DNA of 64,000 nucleotides from Bacteroidota bacterium (GTDB lineage: Bacteria; Bacteroidota; Bacteroidia; AKYH767-A; OLB10), in NCBI GenBank assembly GCA_016713525.1, contig JADJOZ010000004.1:301929-365928 (forward strand), given 5' to 3'. The translations under genes were made by a program, and so were the position numbers. The notes beneath the pieces were generated by a model. It was not told the origin of the DNA. It searched no databases and saw only the letters and a list, made by a program, of their open reading frames with translations. Positions 1 to 9,738 of the stretch are shown one piece after another (the first letter of the stretch is position 1; every line of letters begins with the position of its first letter).

Positions 1-1
1 G

Positions 2-1180
2 GTAAAAGGGAAAGAGGTATTTTCATTTGAGTACGATAAATCATGGCTGAAGTCTGGATTCACCCACATCATTGATCCTGATTTACAACTTTATTCCGGT
101 CGCTATTTTCCAAAAGAAAACCGTCCCAACTTTGGAGTCTTTCTTGATTCAAGTCCTGATCGTTGGGGACGTGTGTTAATGGAGAGAAGGGAAGCTGCAT
201 TGGCCCGAAAAGATAAACGAGAAATAAATAATTTACATGAATCGGATTTTTTATTGGGTGTTTTTGATATACATCGGATGGGTGGACTTCGGTTTAAATT
301 GGAGCAGGGAGGAAATTTTCTGAATGATAACAGACTTATGGCTGCACCACCATGGGTTGCGTTGCGTGAATTGGAACATGCAAGTCGGAAATTTGAAGAA
401 GACAATACCACTAATGATGAATTTTTAAAATGAGTCACCATGCTCATCGCTCCAGGTTCATCGCTTGGTGGAGCACGACCCAAAGCAAGTGTTGTAGATC
501 CAAGTGGACATTTATGGATAGCAAAGTTTCCAAGTATAAAGGATAAAATAAATATTGGAGCTTGGGAAATGGTAGCAAACAAACTCGCGAAAAAAGCAGG
601 AATAAATATACCTGAATTCGATGTCAAGAAATTTAATAATGATCATCATACATTTCTTACAAAACGTTTCGATCGAAATATCAGTGGCGAGCGCATTCAT
701 TTTGCGTCTGCAATGACAATGTTGGGATATTTAGATGGGGATGGATATGATAGCGGAGTTTCTTACATTGAAATCGCTGAATTTTTAATGAGACATGGTG
801 CCGAAACAAATCATGATTTGGAAGAACTGTGGAGACGTATTGTATTTTCAATTTGTATAAAAAATACGGACGATCACTTGCGCAATCATGGTTTTATGCT
901 AACCTGACAAGGCTGGAGATTGTCTCCCGCATATGACCTTAATCCTAATGAATTTGGAGATGGCTTGAGTCTAAATATTTCAGAAAAAGATAATGCTTTA
1001 GACCTGGACTTAGCACTGAGTGTCGCAGAACTATCTCGAGTTAAGAAAAGTAAAGCAACGGGAATAATAGATAAGGTAAAATGTGTGGTAAGAGAATGGA
1101 GAAATGTAGCCAATGATAATGGTATATCAAGAACAGAGCAGGCATTGATGTCAAAGGCATTTTCGATTGTGGAAAAGTAA
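2..1180 (+). pseudogene. HipA-family serine/threonine kinase (type II TA toxin-like), 5' partial, two in-frame TGA
   Basis: The frame is open from the window edge and stays in one frame to TAA at 1178-1180, interrupted by TGA at 431-433 and at 905-907. HipA hallmarks run through all three segments: FGVFLDSSPDRWGR, LLGVFDIHRMGGLRF, PGSSLGGARPKA (the loop before the kinase core), KFPSIKD, TKRFDRN, NTDDHLRNHGF and GWRLSPAYDLNP. The kinase would phosphorylate a cytoplasmic target such as an aminoacyl-tRNA synthetase (family knowledge). No HipB-like antitoxin is visible; it may lie upstream of the window. Trp is encoded by TGG elsewhere in this gene, so the first TGA, in a context where homologues as I recall them have Trp, is most simply a G-to-A change. 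The choices are decay, consensus error or readthrough. Because the reading frame itself is intact, substitution is more likely than an indel. Confidence 0.85.
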
Positions 1181-1421
1181 CCACTTTAACTGATCGTTTT
1201 TCACACCAACCGAGCAACCCGTACTAAAATAAACTATTCTTTAATTGAAAATAGCAGTTCCAGGAAAATAAGTTTACATTAGCCAAAAACAGCAACCATC
1301 AGATTTCAGGACCTTCAAAATTAATAATACATCCTTACCCCTATTTCCTTTAACCATATTCAAATTCCATTTTATATAAATTCGAATAAATGCATGATGC
1401 TAAAAAAATTCCAATTTAAAA

Positions 1422-1943
1422 ATGCGATATAGAGATCCGAAAATTATTAACAGCTTCGAAATCGTTGAAATATCAATGGTTGTTACTTTAATCAGGATAT
1501 TTCTATTTATAATGACAATTGCTCCTATAATTTTGGCTGAAATAGTACCTTCAAAATATCAGATATTAGTGAGATCACTCAGTGCAGTATTCATAATTGC
1601 ACTTTTCGTATTTGTGCATTTAAAATCAAATTACAAAAAAATCGGGTATTTAGATTTTTATGAAGATTTCTTCCAAATATCCATTTCCAATACTATTATT
1701 AGATCTTCAGAAGAAACGAAATTGAATATTAGATATTCGGGTTATGAAGGAGACCATTACTGGCTGCCTGGCACTCTATTTAAGATAGTTCGAATTGACG
1801 GGATAAACGAAATACATTTAGAAATTAATAACAGAAAGGTAAAATATAAATTTCGATCAGTGGATAAAAGAGACTTAAATTCGTTGATAAATTTCAAATC
1901 AAAATTTAAGGGACAAATGGTAATTGATATGTCACGGCGGTAG
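1422..1943 (+). CDS. Hypothetical membrane protein, two N-terminal TM helices
   Basis: This 173-residue protein is not recognised. Residues about 17-37 and 46-63 are strongly hydrophobic and likely form a helical hairpin in the inner membrane. The rest (about 65-173) is a soluble beta-rich domain, with alternating hydrophobic residues and a patch LPGTLFKIVRIDGINE, reminiscent of small PH-like membrane-anchored proteins, but this is only an impression. The ATG follows an A-rich stretch and no Shine-Dalgarno is seen, normal for the phylum. It is flanked by about 240-290 bp gaps on both sides, so it is probably monocistronic. Confidence 0.6.
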   Translation: MRYRDPKIINSFEIVEISMVVTLIRIFLFIMTIAPIILAEIVPSKYQILVRSLSAVFIIALFVFVHLKSNYKKIGYLDFYEDFFQISISNTIIRSSEETKLNIRYSGYEGDHYWLPGTLFKIVRIDGINEIHLEINNRKVKYKFRSVDKRDLNSLINFKSKFKGQMVIDMSRR

Positions 1944-2263
1944 ATATCTTATCATTAGACTTAGTGAATTACTTTTTTAAAGTGAATTGGGGTTACCCTT
2001 CAGGGGTCTTAAGACATTAGTTTTCAGCAGGATTTGGGCATTTTTAGTTTAAAATAGTAAGTTCAATTTTTATATTTTTTTAAAAAGGAATTTATATTAG
2101 ATTTACAATACCATTTAAGCATGTAAATATCCAGGCATATAACAATTTATATAGTTTATTGCACGGTTAAAAGAAGGGGTATTGGTGGTTGAGATAAGGA
2201 AGTAGATGGAGTACACCAAGATTTAATATTTTATTGTTTTATATTTTTAATTTCTCTGTTATC

Positions 2264-3463
2264 ATGAAAAAATTGATTTACACGCTAGCCATTTACTTCA
2301 TTTTATTTATCCAAACAGTTTGTGCTTCCTATTCATGGGTGCAGCTCACTACTTTATCCTCATTTGAAAGAGATAGAGCTACGGGCTTTTCTATAGGTGA
2401 TAAATTATATTTTGGAACTGGTTACATCAACAGTATTGCGTCATCCGATTTTTGGGAATACAATACTTTAACGGGAACGTGGACTCAAATAGCCGATATA
2501 GTTGGCAATCGTCATGGTGCAGTTGGTTTTTCCAACGATGGTAAAGGATACATTTGCATGGGTCATCAACCAATTGGTTATGTTTACTTCAATGATTTGC
2601 AAGAGTACAACCCTACATCAAATAGTTGGACTTTCAAGGCTTCTTTCCCACAAACCGGAAGATATGGTGGCAATTCCTTTGTTATAGATGGCACAGCATA
2701 CATTGTAGGAGGAAACTTAGGTTCGGCATCAGGACCTTATTCCAACAGTATGGTTGCATATGATTTTGCAACAGACTCATGGTCTTTCAAATCCAATTAT
2801 CCCGGCACACTTTCTTATTACCGGACTTCGTTCACTTTGAATGGTTTTGGTTACGTTGGGTCTGGCGTAAAATTAGGTCCCGGTGGTTATACGTACTATG
2901 ATACTTTTTACAGCTACAATCCGATTTCGGATGCTTGGTCGCCCATTCCTTCATATCCCGGAGGTAGTTATGCTGGGATGACTTCATTTGTGTTTCAGCA
3001 ACAGGCTTTTGTTGGCCTTGGAACAGATAATTCTTTCAATCCAAACAATGCTTTTTTCATTTATGATCCCACCTTAGGAATCTGGAATCCCGGGCCCACA
3101 TTCACCAACGGCCCACTCAGATCGCATGGCGTTGGTTTATCTACATCTTCAAGGGCATTTTTTGGAACCGGGTATTTATCGGGAAACAGCCTGGATGATC
3201 TTTGGGAACTGACAGAAACTTTATCACTTCATCAAGTAAATGGTGAAGCGGTATCTATTTTATACCGAAACGGGTCTTTCATTATTTCCGGAAAGCGGAG
3301 TAATTCAGGCACCATAGAAGTATTCAATACTGTAGGGCAAAGAATAGCATTAATAGAATCGACAGGTGATAATACCGTATGTAATCTTCGTAAGGGTTTA
3401 TATATTATAATTTATTCTGAATCGAATAAGATATTGTTTTCAGAAAAATTGTTCATTCCATAA
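2264..3463 (+). CDS. Secreted Kelch-repeat beta-propeller protein with T9SS-like C-terminal domain
   Basis: I chose ATG at 2264, which begins a clean Sec signal peptide (MKKLIYTLAIYF, cleavage near VCASYS). A TTG 30 bp upstream is also in frame. Residues about 25-320 contain at least five Kelch-like blades, each with a Y-N/D-x(5)-W signature (YNTLTGTW, YNPTSNSW, YDFATDSW, YNPISDAW, YDPTLGIW) and Gly-Gly or Gly-Thr-Gly turns. The last 75 residues have the beta-strand pattern and the GLYIIIYSESNKILFSEKLFIP-like ending of T9SS type A sorting domains, so the protein is probably exported across the outer membrane and anchored or released. Ligand unknown. Confidence 0.8.
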   Translation: MKKLIYTLAIYFILFIQTVCASYSWVQLTTLSSFERDRATGFSIGDKLYFGTGYINSIASSDFWEYNTLTGTWTQIADIVGNRHGAVGFSNDGKGYICMGHQPIGYVYFNDLQEYNPTSNSWTFKASFPQTGRYGGNSFVIDGTAYIVGGNLGSASGPYSNSMVAYDFATDSWSFKSNYPGTLSYYRTSFTLNGFGYVGSGVKLGPGGYTYYDTFYSYNPISDAWSPIPSYPGGSYAGMTSFVFQQQAFVGLGTDNSFNPNNAFFIYDPTLGIWNPGPTFTNGPLRSHGVGLSTSSRAFFGTGYLSGNSLDDLWELTETLSLHQVNGEAVSILYRNGSFIISGKRSNSGTIEVFNTVGQRIALIESTGDNTVCNLRKGLYIIIYSESNKILFSEKLFIP

Positions 3464-3557
3464 CAGGAAAAATAGTTAGTTTAATGAATAAGATTGGGCT
3501 CACTAAGTATTCACCTGTTAAGAGCTGGAATCCTGCATACAACCAACACCTTCAAAA

Positions 3558-4313
3558 ATGACATTCAAAATAAAACTGGGACTGACATTATTTGCTTTAG
3601 GAATGTTAGGCGTTTTATCAATGCTTACGGTGACCATCCCGCTTGATACTTTGCCCAAGGAAGTTTTAGAAAAAATATCACCTGAAACACTCCGGTTTTT
3701 AGTGCTGGTTAATCCAACTTTTCTACTATTAATTGCAGTAGTAATTGGAACCGTTTTGCACGATAAAGTGAACCTGTCAGTTCCTTCGATCTCTGCGATA
3801 CTTAAGAAAGAAAAAAGTCAGGTACCATTTCCGGAACAAGCAAAATATGGAATCATTTACGGATTAGTTGCAGGAATATTGATATCAATCGTAGGACTTA
3901 TTTTTAGATCTTCATTGCCTCAGGAATTTATTGAGATGGGCGAAAAAATTAAAATAACAATACTCGCCAGATTTACTTATGGCGGTTTAACAGAAGAGCT
4001 ATTGATGCGATATGGGTTTATGACACTAATTGTTTGGATAATTTATAAAATAACCAAAAAGCTTAATAGCATTACCTACTGGACCGGAATAATATTGGCA
4101 GCCGCTCTTTTCGCACTCGGCCATTTTCCCATTGCATTTAGTGCAGTAAGTGATCCTTCAGTTTCTCTGTTGTCCTATATCCTTATAGGTAATTCACTCG
4201 CAGGTATCTTCTTTGGATGGCTATATTGGAAAAAAGGATTGGAAGCAGCATTTATAGGGCATATATTTGCCCATGTTGCTATGTTGGCTGGAGAGCAATT
4301 ATTTCAAATTTAA
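3558..4313 (+). CDS. CPBP-family intramembrane metalloprotease (Abi/CAAX-like)
   Basis: This 251-residue polytopic membrane protein carries the CPBP motifs in order: an EELLMRYGF box at about residue 145 (paired glutamates and Arg), a GHFPI box in the next helix at about 190, and a final GHIFAHV helix near 235 with the last metal-ligand His. Around seven hydrophobic helices are predicted by eye. The family includes type II CAAX prenyl proteases and many stand-alone immunity or maturation proteases, and the substrate cannot be told here. It stands alone between a Kelch protein and a toxin-antitoxin pair; no bacteriocin genes are visible nearby. Confidence 0.85.
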   Translation: MTFKIKLGLTLFALGMLGVLSMLTVTIPLDTLPKEVLEKISPETLRFLVLVNPTFLLLIAVVIGTVLHDKVNLSVPSISAILKKEKSQVPFPEQAKYGIIYGLVAGILISIVGLIFRSSLPQEFIEMGEKIKITILARFTYGGLTEELLMRYGFMTLIVWIIYKITKKLNSITYWTGIILAAALFALGHFPIAFSAVSDPSVSLLSYILIGNSLAGIFFGWLYWKKGLEAAFIGHIFAHVAMLAGEQLFQI

Positions 4314-4600
4314 TAGGTAAATTTTGGCGGATGCGATTCCAGGCTTTCTAATAATTACCTGGTCAATTGTTTCTGACATAACAACGTTGCATGCATGCCA
4401 GGTTATGACCTGCCAAAAAGACTGTTTTCGGAAGGTCGTTGTTTTTGTATATGACATAATCCTGTTTAGTCGTCGGATTTAAGTTCCATTTTATGCAATA
4501 GACTCGTTGTCAATAAATTCTCCTATGATAGTGCAATGTGTTGACAAGATCAGGTATTTTGATTACTTTTGAAGGTATGGAGTGTTTCCAATCCTAATGC

Positions 4601-4629
4601 TTACAGGTTCGTCAACTTAGAACCTGTAA
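4601..4629. promoter_or_regulatory. Perfect 10-bp inverted repeat, candidate operator of mntA-hepT
   Basis: TTACAGGTTC and GAACCTGTAA are exact reverse complements separated by 9 bases, 27 bp before the mntA ATG. There is no T-tract, so a terminator is unlikely. An operator for autoregulation by the toxin-antitoxin complex is the natural reading (inference). The rest of the 343-bp gap 4314-4656 shows no gene. Confidence 0.55.
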
Positions 4630-4656
4630 ATAGAAAATAAATATTACCTTGCAGCC

Positions 4657-4947
4657 ATGTTAACAAAGTCAGAAATAGAAAATAAATTACAAGATATAAA
4701 GCCAGAACTTGCAGTTAAATTCCACGTAAGCTCCATTGGTTATTTTGGCTCTTATGCTGCAGGTCTGCAAACCGAAAAAAGTGACATAGACTTATTGGTA
4801 GAATTTTCACAACCTGTAGGTTGGGAATTTTTTACATTAGAAAAATATTTAGAACAAATTTTAGGTTTACGAGTAGACCTCGTGACACGAAATTCCTTGA
4901 AAGAACAAATCAAAGAATCAATTTTAAAACAAGTACGTTACATTTGA
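4657..4947 (+). CDS. mntA: MntA-type minimal nucleotidyltransferase antitoxin
   Basis: This 96-residue protein has the pol-beta superfamily core GSYAAG at about residue 31, followed by SDIDLLVEF with two catalytic aspartates (D-x-D) near 43-45, and a third acidic position in LRVDLVT near 76. MNT proteins of this kind AMPylate and neutralise a HEPN toxin (established for MntA/HepT pairs). The stop codon overlaps the start of the HEPN gene (TTGA), so translation is probably coupled. An inverted repeat lies directly upstream. Confidence 0.85.
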   Translation: MLTKSEIENKLQDIKPELAVKFHVSSIGYFGSYAAGLQTEKSDIDLLVEFSQPVGWEFFTLEKYLEQILGLRVDLVTRNSLKEQIKESILKQVRYI

Positions 4948-5299
4948 AACCAAGCGAAAGAGACCCTTTATTATATATATTTGATATACAACTTTCTATG
5001 AAAAGAGTACAAGAGTATATTATGGGGCTAAACTTTAATCAATTTAAAAATGACCATAAAACTGTAGATGCAGTAATTAGAAATTTTGAAATTATAGGTG
5101 AGGCAACAAAAAACCTTCCAAAAGAAATAAAGGAAAAATATTCTTCAATACCATGGGAGGAAATGTATCGTCTCAGAAATAGAATTAGCCATGAATATTT
5201 TGGCATAGACCATGAAATTATATGGGATATTGCCACAAGACATTGCCTAAAAATTACGAAGATATCACAGAAGTTGTTAAGGATTTAAATAAAGAGTGA
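4944..5299 (+). CDS. hepT: HepT-like HEPN (DUF86) RNase toxin, C-terminal frameshift
   Basis: The likely start is the TTG at 4944 overlapping the mntA stop; the product begins LKPSERDPLLYIFDI, typical of DUF86/HepT. The HEPN catalytic motif R-x4-H-x-Y is present as RNRISHEY, with the preceding WEEMYRLRN helix. The frame as written ends at 5288 with an atypical tail. One extra base near 5241 instead gives a family-like LPKNYEDITEVVKDL ending with TGA at 5297-5299. I infer a one-base deletion in the sequence. Toxin function would be tRNA or mRNA cleavage or, in some HepT, inhibition relieved by AMPylation (family knowledge). Confidence 0.85.
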
Positions 5300-5630
5300 T
5301 GGAAAAAAGCAGATCGCAATCGGGGCATTTTAAATGTTGAAGCATTTTCCTTATTTTCTGTAAAACTAAAAAAATATTCGGAAAGTCAGCTTCACTAAAA
5401 AATTCCATTCAGTAAAGGTACATAATTCGTAAAACTGAAAAAGTATCTTAACCAGGAAAATTACTTTTTCATAGTTAAGCATCTAATTTTGCATGGCGCA
5501 CCATTACATTTCGTATTTCGATGCTTCAAAAAGTAGTTGAGTTAGATTCGGTTGGTTAAATGCAAATTACTATCAAATAGTAAAGCCATAGTTGCAGAGT
5601 TAATAGCTAAAGTGTATCAACCATTCTAAT
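5300..5630. other. Intergenic gap, no gene seen
   Basis: This 331-bp AT-rich stretch separates hepT and the propeller lipoprotein. No ORF with family features, no strong hairpin and no clear promoter box was found. Confidence 0.6.
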
Positions 5631-6733
5631 ATGATCTATCTTAAAGTCAAAAGAATATACCTGAGAAATTTAATTTGGATTCTATCAATCCTTCATATCT
5701 CCTCGTGTGCCAAAAAAGTGCAAGATGTGGCGGTTCAGGATGAATCAGAAATATCAGAAGCCAATCGCAAGCCAGTTACAAATCAAAACACTTTTTTCCC
5801 ACAAATCCATACCAACTTAAATGGAATGGTAACTGAATTTGTAAGAGCAATGTATCAGGACAAAAAAGGGAACTATTGGTTTGGAACCAATACGAATGGT
5901 ATAATTAGATACGATGGCCAAAAGCTTGAAAAAATTATCATAGACCAAAATCAAAAATGGTCATCTGTTCGGGAAATTGCTGAAGATAAAAGTGGTAATA
6001 TCTGGTTTGGAACCTCCGGGGACTCATAAAATTTGATGGAGAAAAATTTAAGATATTTTCAACTGAATCAGGCCTGCAGAGCGAAGAAATATGGGGACTT
6101 ACCATAGATTCAAAAGGAACAATATGGATTGGGACACTTAGTGGTGTTAGTAATTTTAATGGACAAACTTTTACACCCTTCTCAATGCCTGAGTTTATGG
6201 TCGAGAATCCACAACATATGTTATCGGGCAAATTGGTTACAAAATTTATGGAAGATAAGACAGGAGTAATGTGGATGGTAACCGATGGGAATGGAATTTT
6301 CAAACACCAAAATGGTGAGTTTACTCATTTAACAAATAAGAATGGACTTACCGATAATAGTGTTGCAGATATTTTAGAAGACGAGCGTGGAAATATATGG
6401 ATCGGAACTTTTTATGGTGGGGTAAGTAAATTTGATGGAATAACTTACCACAACTTCACCAAAGATGGAGTGATTGAAGGTGTAGAAACCTATAATTTTT
6501 GTGAAGATAATAAGGGGAATATTTGGTTTTCTGCGGAAAATTTTGGCGTTTACCGTTATGATGGAACACGTTTCACTCAATTTACGACTGAAAACGGTTT
6601 AACAACAAACAGCGTTCAAAGTATTGTTGAAGATGACAAAGGCCAAATGTGGTTTGGAACATGGCAAGGAATCTGCATTTACGACGGACAAATATTTATG
6701 AATGCCAAAGATAAAGAGCCTTGGACAAATTAG
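5631..6733 (+). CDS. Seven-bladed two-component-regulator-propeller lipoprotein, one frameshift
   Basis: The N-terminus has a basic start, a hydrophobic core and a lipobox-like ISSC near residue 26, so it is probably a lipoprotein. The rest is built of Reg_prop blades with the G-x-x-W-[FI]-G-T signature. I count seven (GNYWFGT, GNIWFGT, GTIWIGT, GVMWMVT, GNIWIGT, GNIWFSA, GQMWFGT), enough to close one propeller. The frame breaks at the GGGG run at 6018-6021: one added G restores TSGGLIKFDG and joins the two halves. Unlike the large propeller kinase at 54.5 kb, there is no Y_Y_Y, transmembrane or kinase part, so this is a stand-alone sensor or binding protein of unknown ligand. The 246-bp gap after it holds nothing recognisable. 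Confidence 0.75.
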
Positions 6734-6979
6734 AAACACTATTTTACAAATAACCCCAAAGCACATGTTGGCAATAGTGACTTTTGCGAAATAAAAATTG
6801 AATCAAAAAGCATAATCACCAAAATAATTCTCTGATAAATCACACACAAAATGAGATTTATGAAAATTTAAATTTCCTGAATTTACTCTGCCACTTTGGC
6901 TTATCAGAAGCTCTAAATAATCAAGCAATCACTGGATTACTGAAATTACAGCTGCTTTGCCTTTTTCTTTCCGAAATCC

Positions 6980-7318
6980 TTACTCATATCCACTCTTAAT
7001 AACAGTCAAAATCATTTTAAACCGACCATTTGGCTCGATCACACTCGAGGCATGAGCGGGAATAACAATGGAGCTTCCGGTCTTTAACAAATTCATTTTC
7101 CCGGCAATTACAATGGTTGCTTCACCATCAATCACCTGAACAAATGTATCGAATGGTGTTGTTCGCTCGGTTAATCCTTCACCGTTATCGAACGACATCA
7201 CGCTGATATTGCCGGTTGACTTTCGTAATATAGTTTTAATGACTACAGAATTCTGCAAGTACTCAACAATTTCAACAGTTATGTTTGAAATTCCTTTTTT
7301 AATTTCACCTGAATCCAT
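6980..7318 (-). CDS. Small cupin-domain protein
   Basis: This 112-residue single cupin barrel has the central FVQVIDGEATIVIAGK strand pair (G-x-A/x-I/V turn) and an IPAHASSVIEP second motif. The first cupin motif lacks the usual HxH, so metal binding is uncertain. It starts 21 bp after the stop of the glycosyltransferase gene and so forms the last gene of a GH130-GT4-cupin operon. Cupins in such sites often bind sugars or act as small sensors, but the role here is unknown. Confidence 0.8.
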   Translation of the reverse strand: MDSGEIKKGISNITVEIVEYLQNSVVIKTILRKSTGNISVMSFDNGEGLTERTTPFDTFVQVIDGEATIVIAGKMNLLKTGSSIVIPAHASSVIEPNGRFKMILTVIKSGYE

Positions 7319-7339
7319 TAGATTGGTATGTGTAAACTG

Positions 7340-9715
7340 TTACTTGTTATTTATCAATGACTTCGACATCATTACAAAACGGCTCATACTTTTACTTTGA
7401 AACTGGAATACATTTCTGTCATCAGATTCTGATTCCTCATCTCCGGTTGAAAATGCCCTTTCATGTTGTTCGATTCTATTAGTAGTTAAATGCGCCATGA
7501 GGTAGCTTGTAACAGACTCTGCTCCCTGATTCAGATTCACATGAAACTCTTCCATCCCATCATAGCAACCGCCGGTACATGGATTGTAAATGATCTGATG
7601 CAGTAAATTATTCCCATGAAACCAACTGAAGGCTACCTGTTGTTTCCGAAGATAATCTTTGGAGCCAAATGTTTTATAAAATCTGTCAAGTGCCATAATT
7701 GTATAGGCTACATCTATGGGTTGTTCACCACCTGAAGCCGGTAGTTCGTCTTGTGTACTTCTGTTTAACCAAGACTTATTGGAAACAACTTTAATTTCAT
7801 TACCATCAAATATCTTAGTTAGTAAAAAGTCAAATGATTCTTTGGCTACTTCCTTATAAGTTACATTTCCGGTGGCTTGCCAGGCACACAGAAGGGCTTC
7901 CGGTAAAATACTGTTGGCATAAGTCATGTAGGATTCGTACCAATTCCATTTTTCATCACTCTCATGACGGTACATCTGAACAAGACGGTCGGCAAAAAGT
8001 GTTATAAGTTCTTGTCCTTTCACAGTTGGCCTTGCTGTTTCTGCATAAAACAATCCTTTAATCATGAATGCCATGGAACGGGTAGAACAAATAGCAGCAA
8101 CACGATCAATTGCAGCATCAAAAATCCTTAATGCCTGCCTTATCAGATGAGAAGGTAATATAGGTTTTAGAGAAATTAAGTATCCCAATGCCCAAAATGC
8201 TCTTCCTGTTGCATCAGCAATATTTGTGGTTTGATTTTGTTTAGTAAACTTCTTGTTGAAATCTACATAATTCAAAAATGTACCATTCTCCTGCTGACAA
8301 AACTCAATAAAATTGAGGTAGATGCTAATCTGTTTTAAATCAGGAAAATCGTGCAATTGTTCATAGTGCATACAATAGGTTACTAAAGCACGTGCATTGT
8401 CATCTAGTGTAAATCCGGAACTGAAGTCTGGGGTATTGACCTTGGCGAACTGAATAATACCAAAATCGGTGGTCATTTTTTTGATATGATCCATTTTCAA
8501 CTCAGGGACTTTGAAGCTTAATCCCGCCTCACTGTTAATGAGATTCAAAAATAAATTTGCATGTGCAATAGCTGAATTTTCCCAAACTGATGCAGAAACC
8601 GTATGCAATGCAGCGATTCTCATTTCTTGCCTTAGTGTATTATCTGACAGCAATTTATTTACTGCTGCAGCCAATTGCGGACTGTTTTCAAAATCGAATA
8701 AAATGCCGCAATTGTTCTTCAGCAACTCTACAGCATGAGGAATTGGAGTAGAAACAATGGGACAACCACAACTAAGTGCGTAAACAAAAGTTCCGCTAAC
8801 TGCCTGATTGCGATCTTTTGATGTGAACAAATAGATATCCGATAATTGCAGATATTCCAATAGCAGGTCGAGAGGTAAATACCTGTTTACGAACCGTACA
8901 TTCTCCTGAATTCCCAATTCATCAACAATACCTTCCAGATAAGAGCGGTAAGTTTCGCCATCTCTTCTCTGAATACCAGGATGAATTTTCCCAATGACCA
9001 GAAAAAGTACTTCAGGATGTACTGCAATAATTTCAGGCAAACTGTACAAAGTAGTTTCAATACTTTTTCCGGAACTCAGCAACCCAAAAGTTGAAATAAC
9101 TTTCCGGCCATTCAATGCATACTTCTGTTTCAGAAAATCTTTATCGATATGAGGTATTAAATGTGTTCCATGTGCAATAACTGTAACCAGGGATTCCGGA
9201 ATGCTATAATCCGACACAAGTAATTTCTTTGAAGTTTGAGTCATTACCAAAACCGACTGAACTTCATGTGCAATATCAGTAACCTGGCTCAGCTTTCTAT
9301 CGTCGGGAGCCGGTAAAACAGTATGAAAAACGACTGCAACTGGAACCTGGAGTCCTTTAATAAAGGCTACAAGTTTATCATGGCAATTATCGAAAAATCC
9401 AAATTCATGTTGTATAACTACCAGCCCTATCTTAGAATTACTGTTAATTGCCAGCTCAAGATTTGTAAATGCATCTTCCTGATCAACATTTAAAATAAAT
9501 TCTGTATTAAAATCATAACTATGTACTTCTGCTTCTGACTCTAACGGACAGATCTTAATTTCGAAAGTTGAGTTAAACTGATTCGATAAAGACTTCACCA
9601 AATCTGCAGTATAAGTTGCTATACCGCACTCCCGGGGTGGGTATGAAGATATTACTAATACTTCCGGATTTGCTGGCTCCACGATTCTTTTTATGTACTT
9701 TCTTTTAGGATTCAT
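7340..9715 (-). CDS. GT4-type glycosyltransferase fused to a C-terminal alpha-helical (six-hairpin-like) domain
   Basis: Residues about 15-400 form a GT-B glycosyltransferase of the GT4 type: the Rossmann start VLVISSYPPRECGIATYT, the acceptor helix, an ISTFGLLSSGKSIET donor-domain start, and the E-x7-E-like block PIVSTPIPHAVELLKNNCGI. Residues about 410-760 are a long all-helical region with DNARALVTYCMHYEQ and repeated Trp/Tyr-rich helix pairs, resembling (alpha/alpha)6 barrels of glycoside hydrolases. This suggests one chain that both makes and trims or phosphorolyses a glycan, although the C-terminal part could simply be a binding domain. It lies 23 bp after a GH130 gene and 21 bp before a cupin gene, so the three are one operon. 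Confidence 0.8.
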   Translation of the reverse strand: MNPKRKYIKRIVEPANPEVLVISSYPPRECGIATYTADLVKSLSNQFNSTFEIKICPLESEAEVHSYDFNTEFILNVDQEDAFTNLELAINSNSKIGLVVIQHEFGFFDNCHDKLVAFIKGLQVPVAVVFHTVLPAPDDRKLSQVTDIAHEVQSVLVMTQTSKKLLVSDYSIPESLVTVIAHGTHLIPHIDKDFLKQKYALNGRKVISTFGLLSSGKSIETTLYSLPEIIAVHPEVLFLVIGKIHPGIQRRDGETYRSYLEGIVDELGIQENVRFVNRYLPLDLLLEYLQLSDIYLFTSKDRNQAVSGTFVYALSCGCPIVSTPIPHAVELLKNNCGILFDFENSPQLAAAVNKLLSDNTLRQEMRIAALHTVSASVWENSAIAHANLFLNLINSEAGLSFKVPELKMDHIKKMTTDFGIIQFAKVNTPDFSSGFTLDDNARALVTYCMHYEQLHDFPDLKQISIYLNFIEFCQQENGTFLNYVDFNKKFTKQNQTTNIADATGRAFWALGYLISLKPILPSHLIRQALRIFDAAIDRVAAICSTRSMAFMIKGLFYAETARPTVKGQELITLFADRLVQMYRHESDEKWNWYESYMTYANSILPEALLCAWQATGNVTYKEVAKESFDFLLTKIFDGNEIKVVSNKSWLNRSTQDELPASGGEQPIDVAYTIMALDRFYKTFGSKDYLRKQQVAFSWFHGNNLLHQIIYNPCTGGCYDGMEEFHVNLNQGAESVTSYLMAHLTTNRIEQHERAFSTGDEESESDDRNVFQFQSKSMSRFVMMSKSLINNK

Positions 9716-9738
9716 AGTAGTACTGATAAGTTAATTAA

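Noticed and set aside
2..1180. Alternative genetic code with TGA as a sense codon
   Set aside because: TGA ends intact genes here (ileS, mntA, the 32632 adhesin) and TGG is the normal Trp codon even inside this gene.
4380..4450. Hairpin with AACAACG / CGTTGTT in the gap before mntA
   Set aside because: Arms are short and far apart with no T-tract or regular context.
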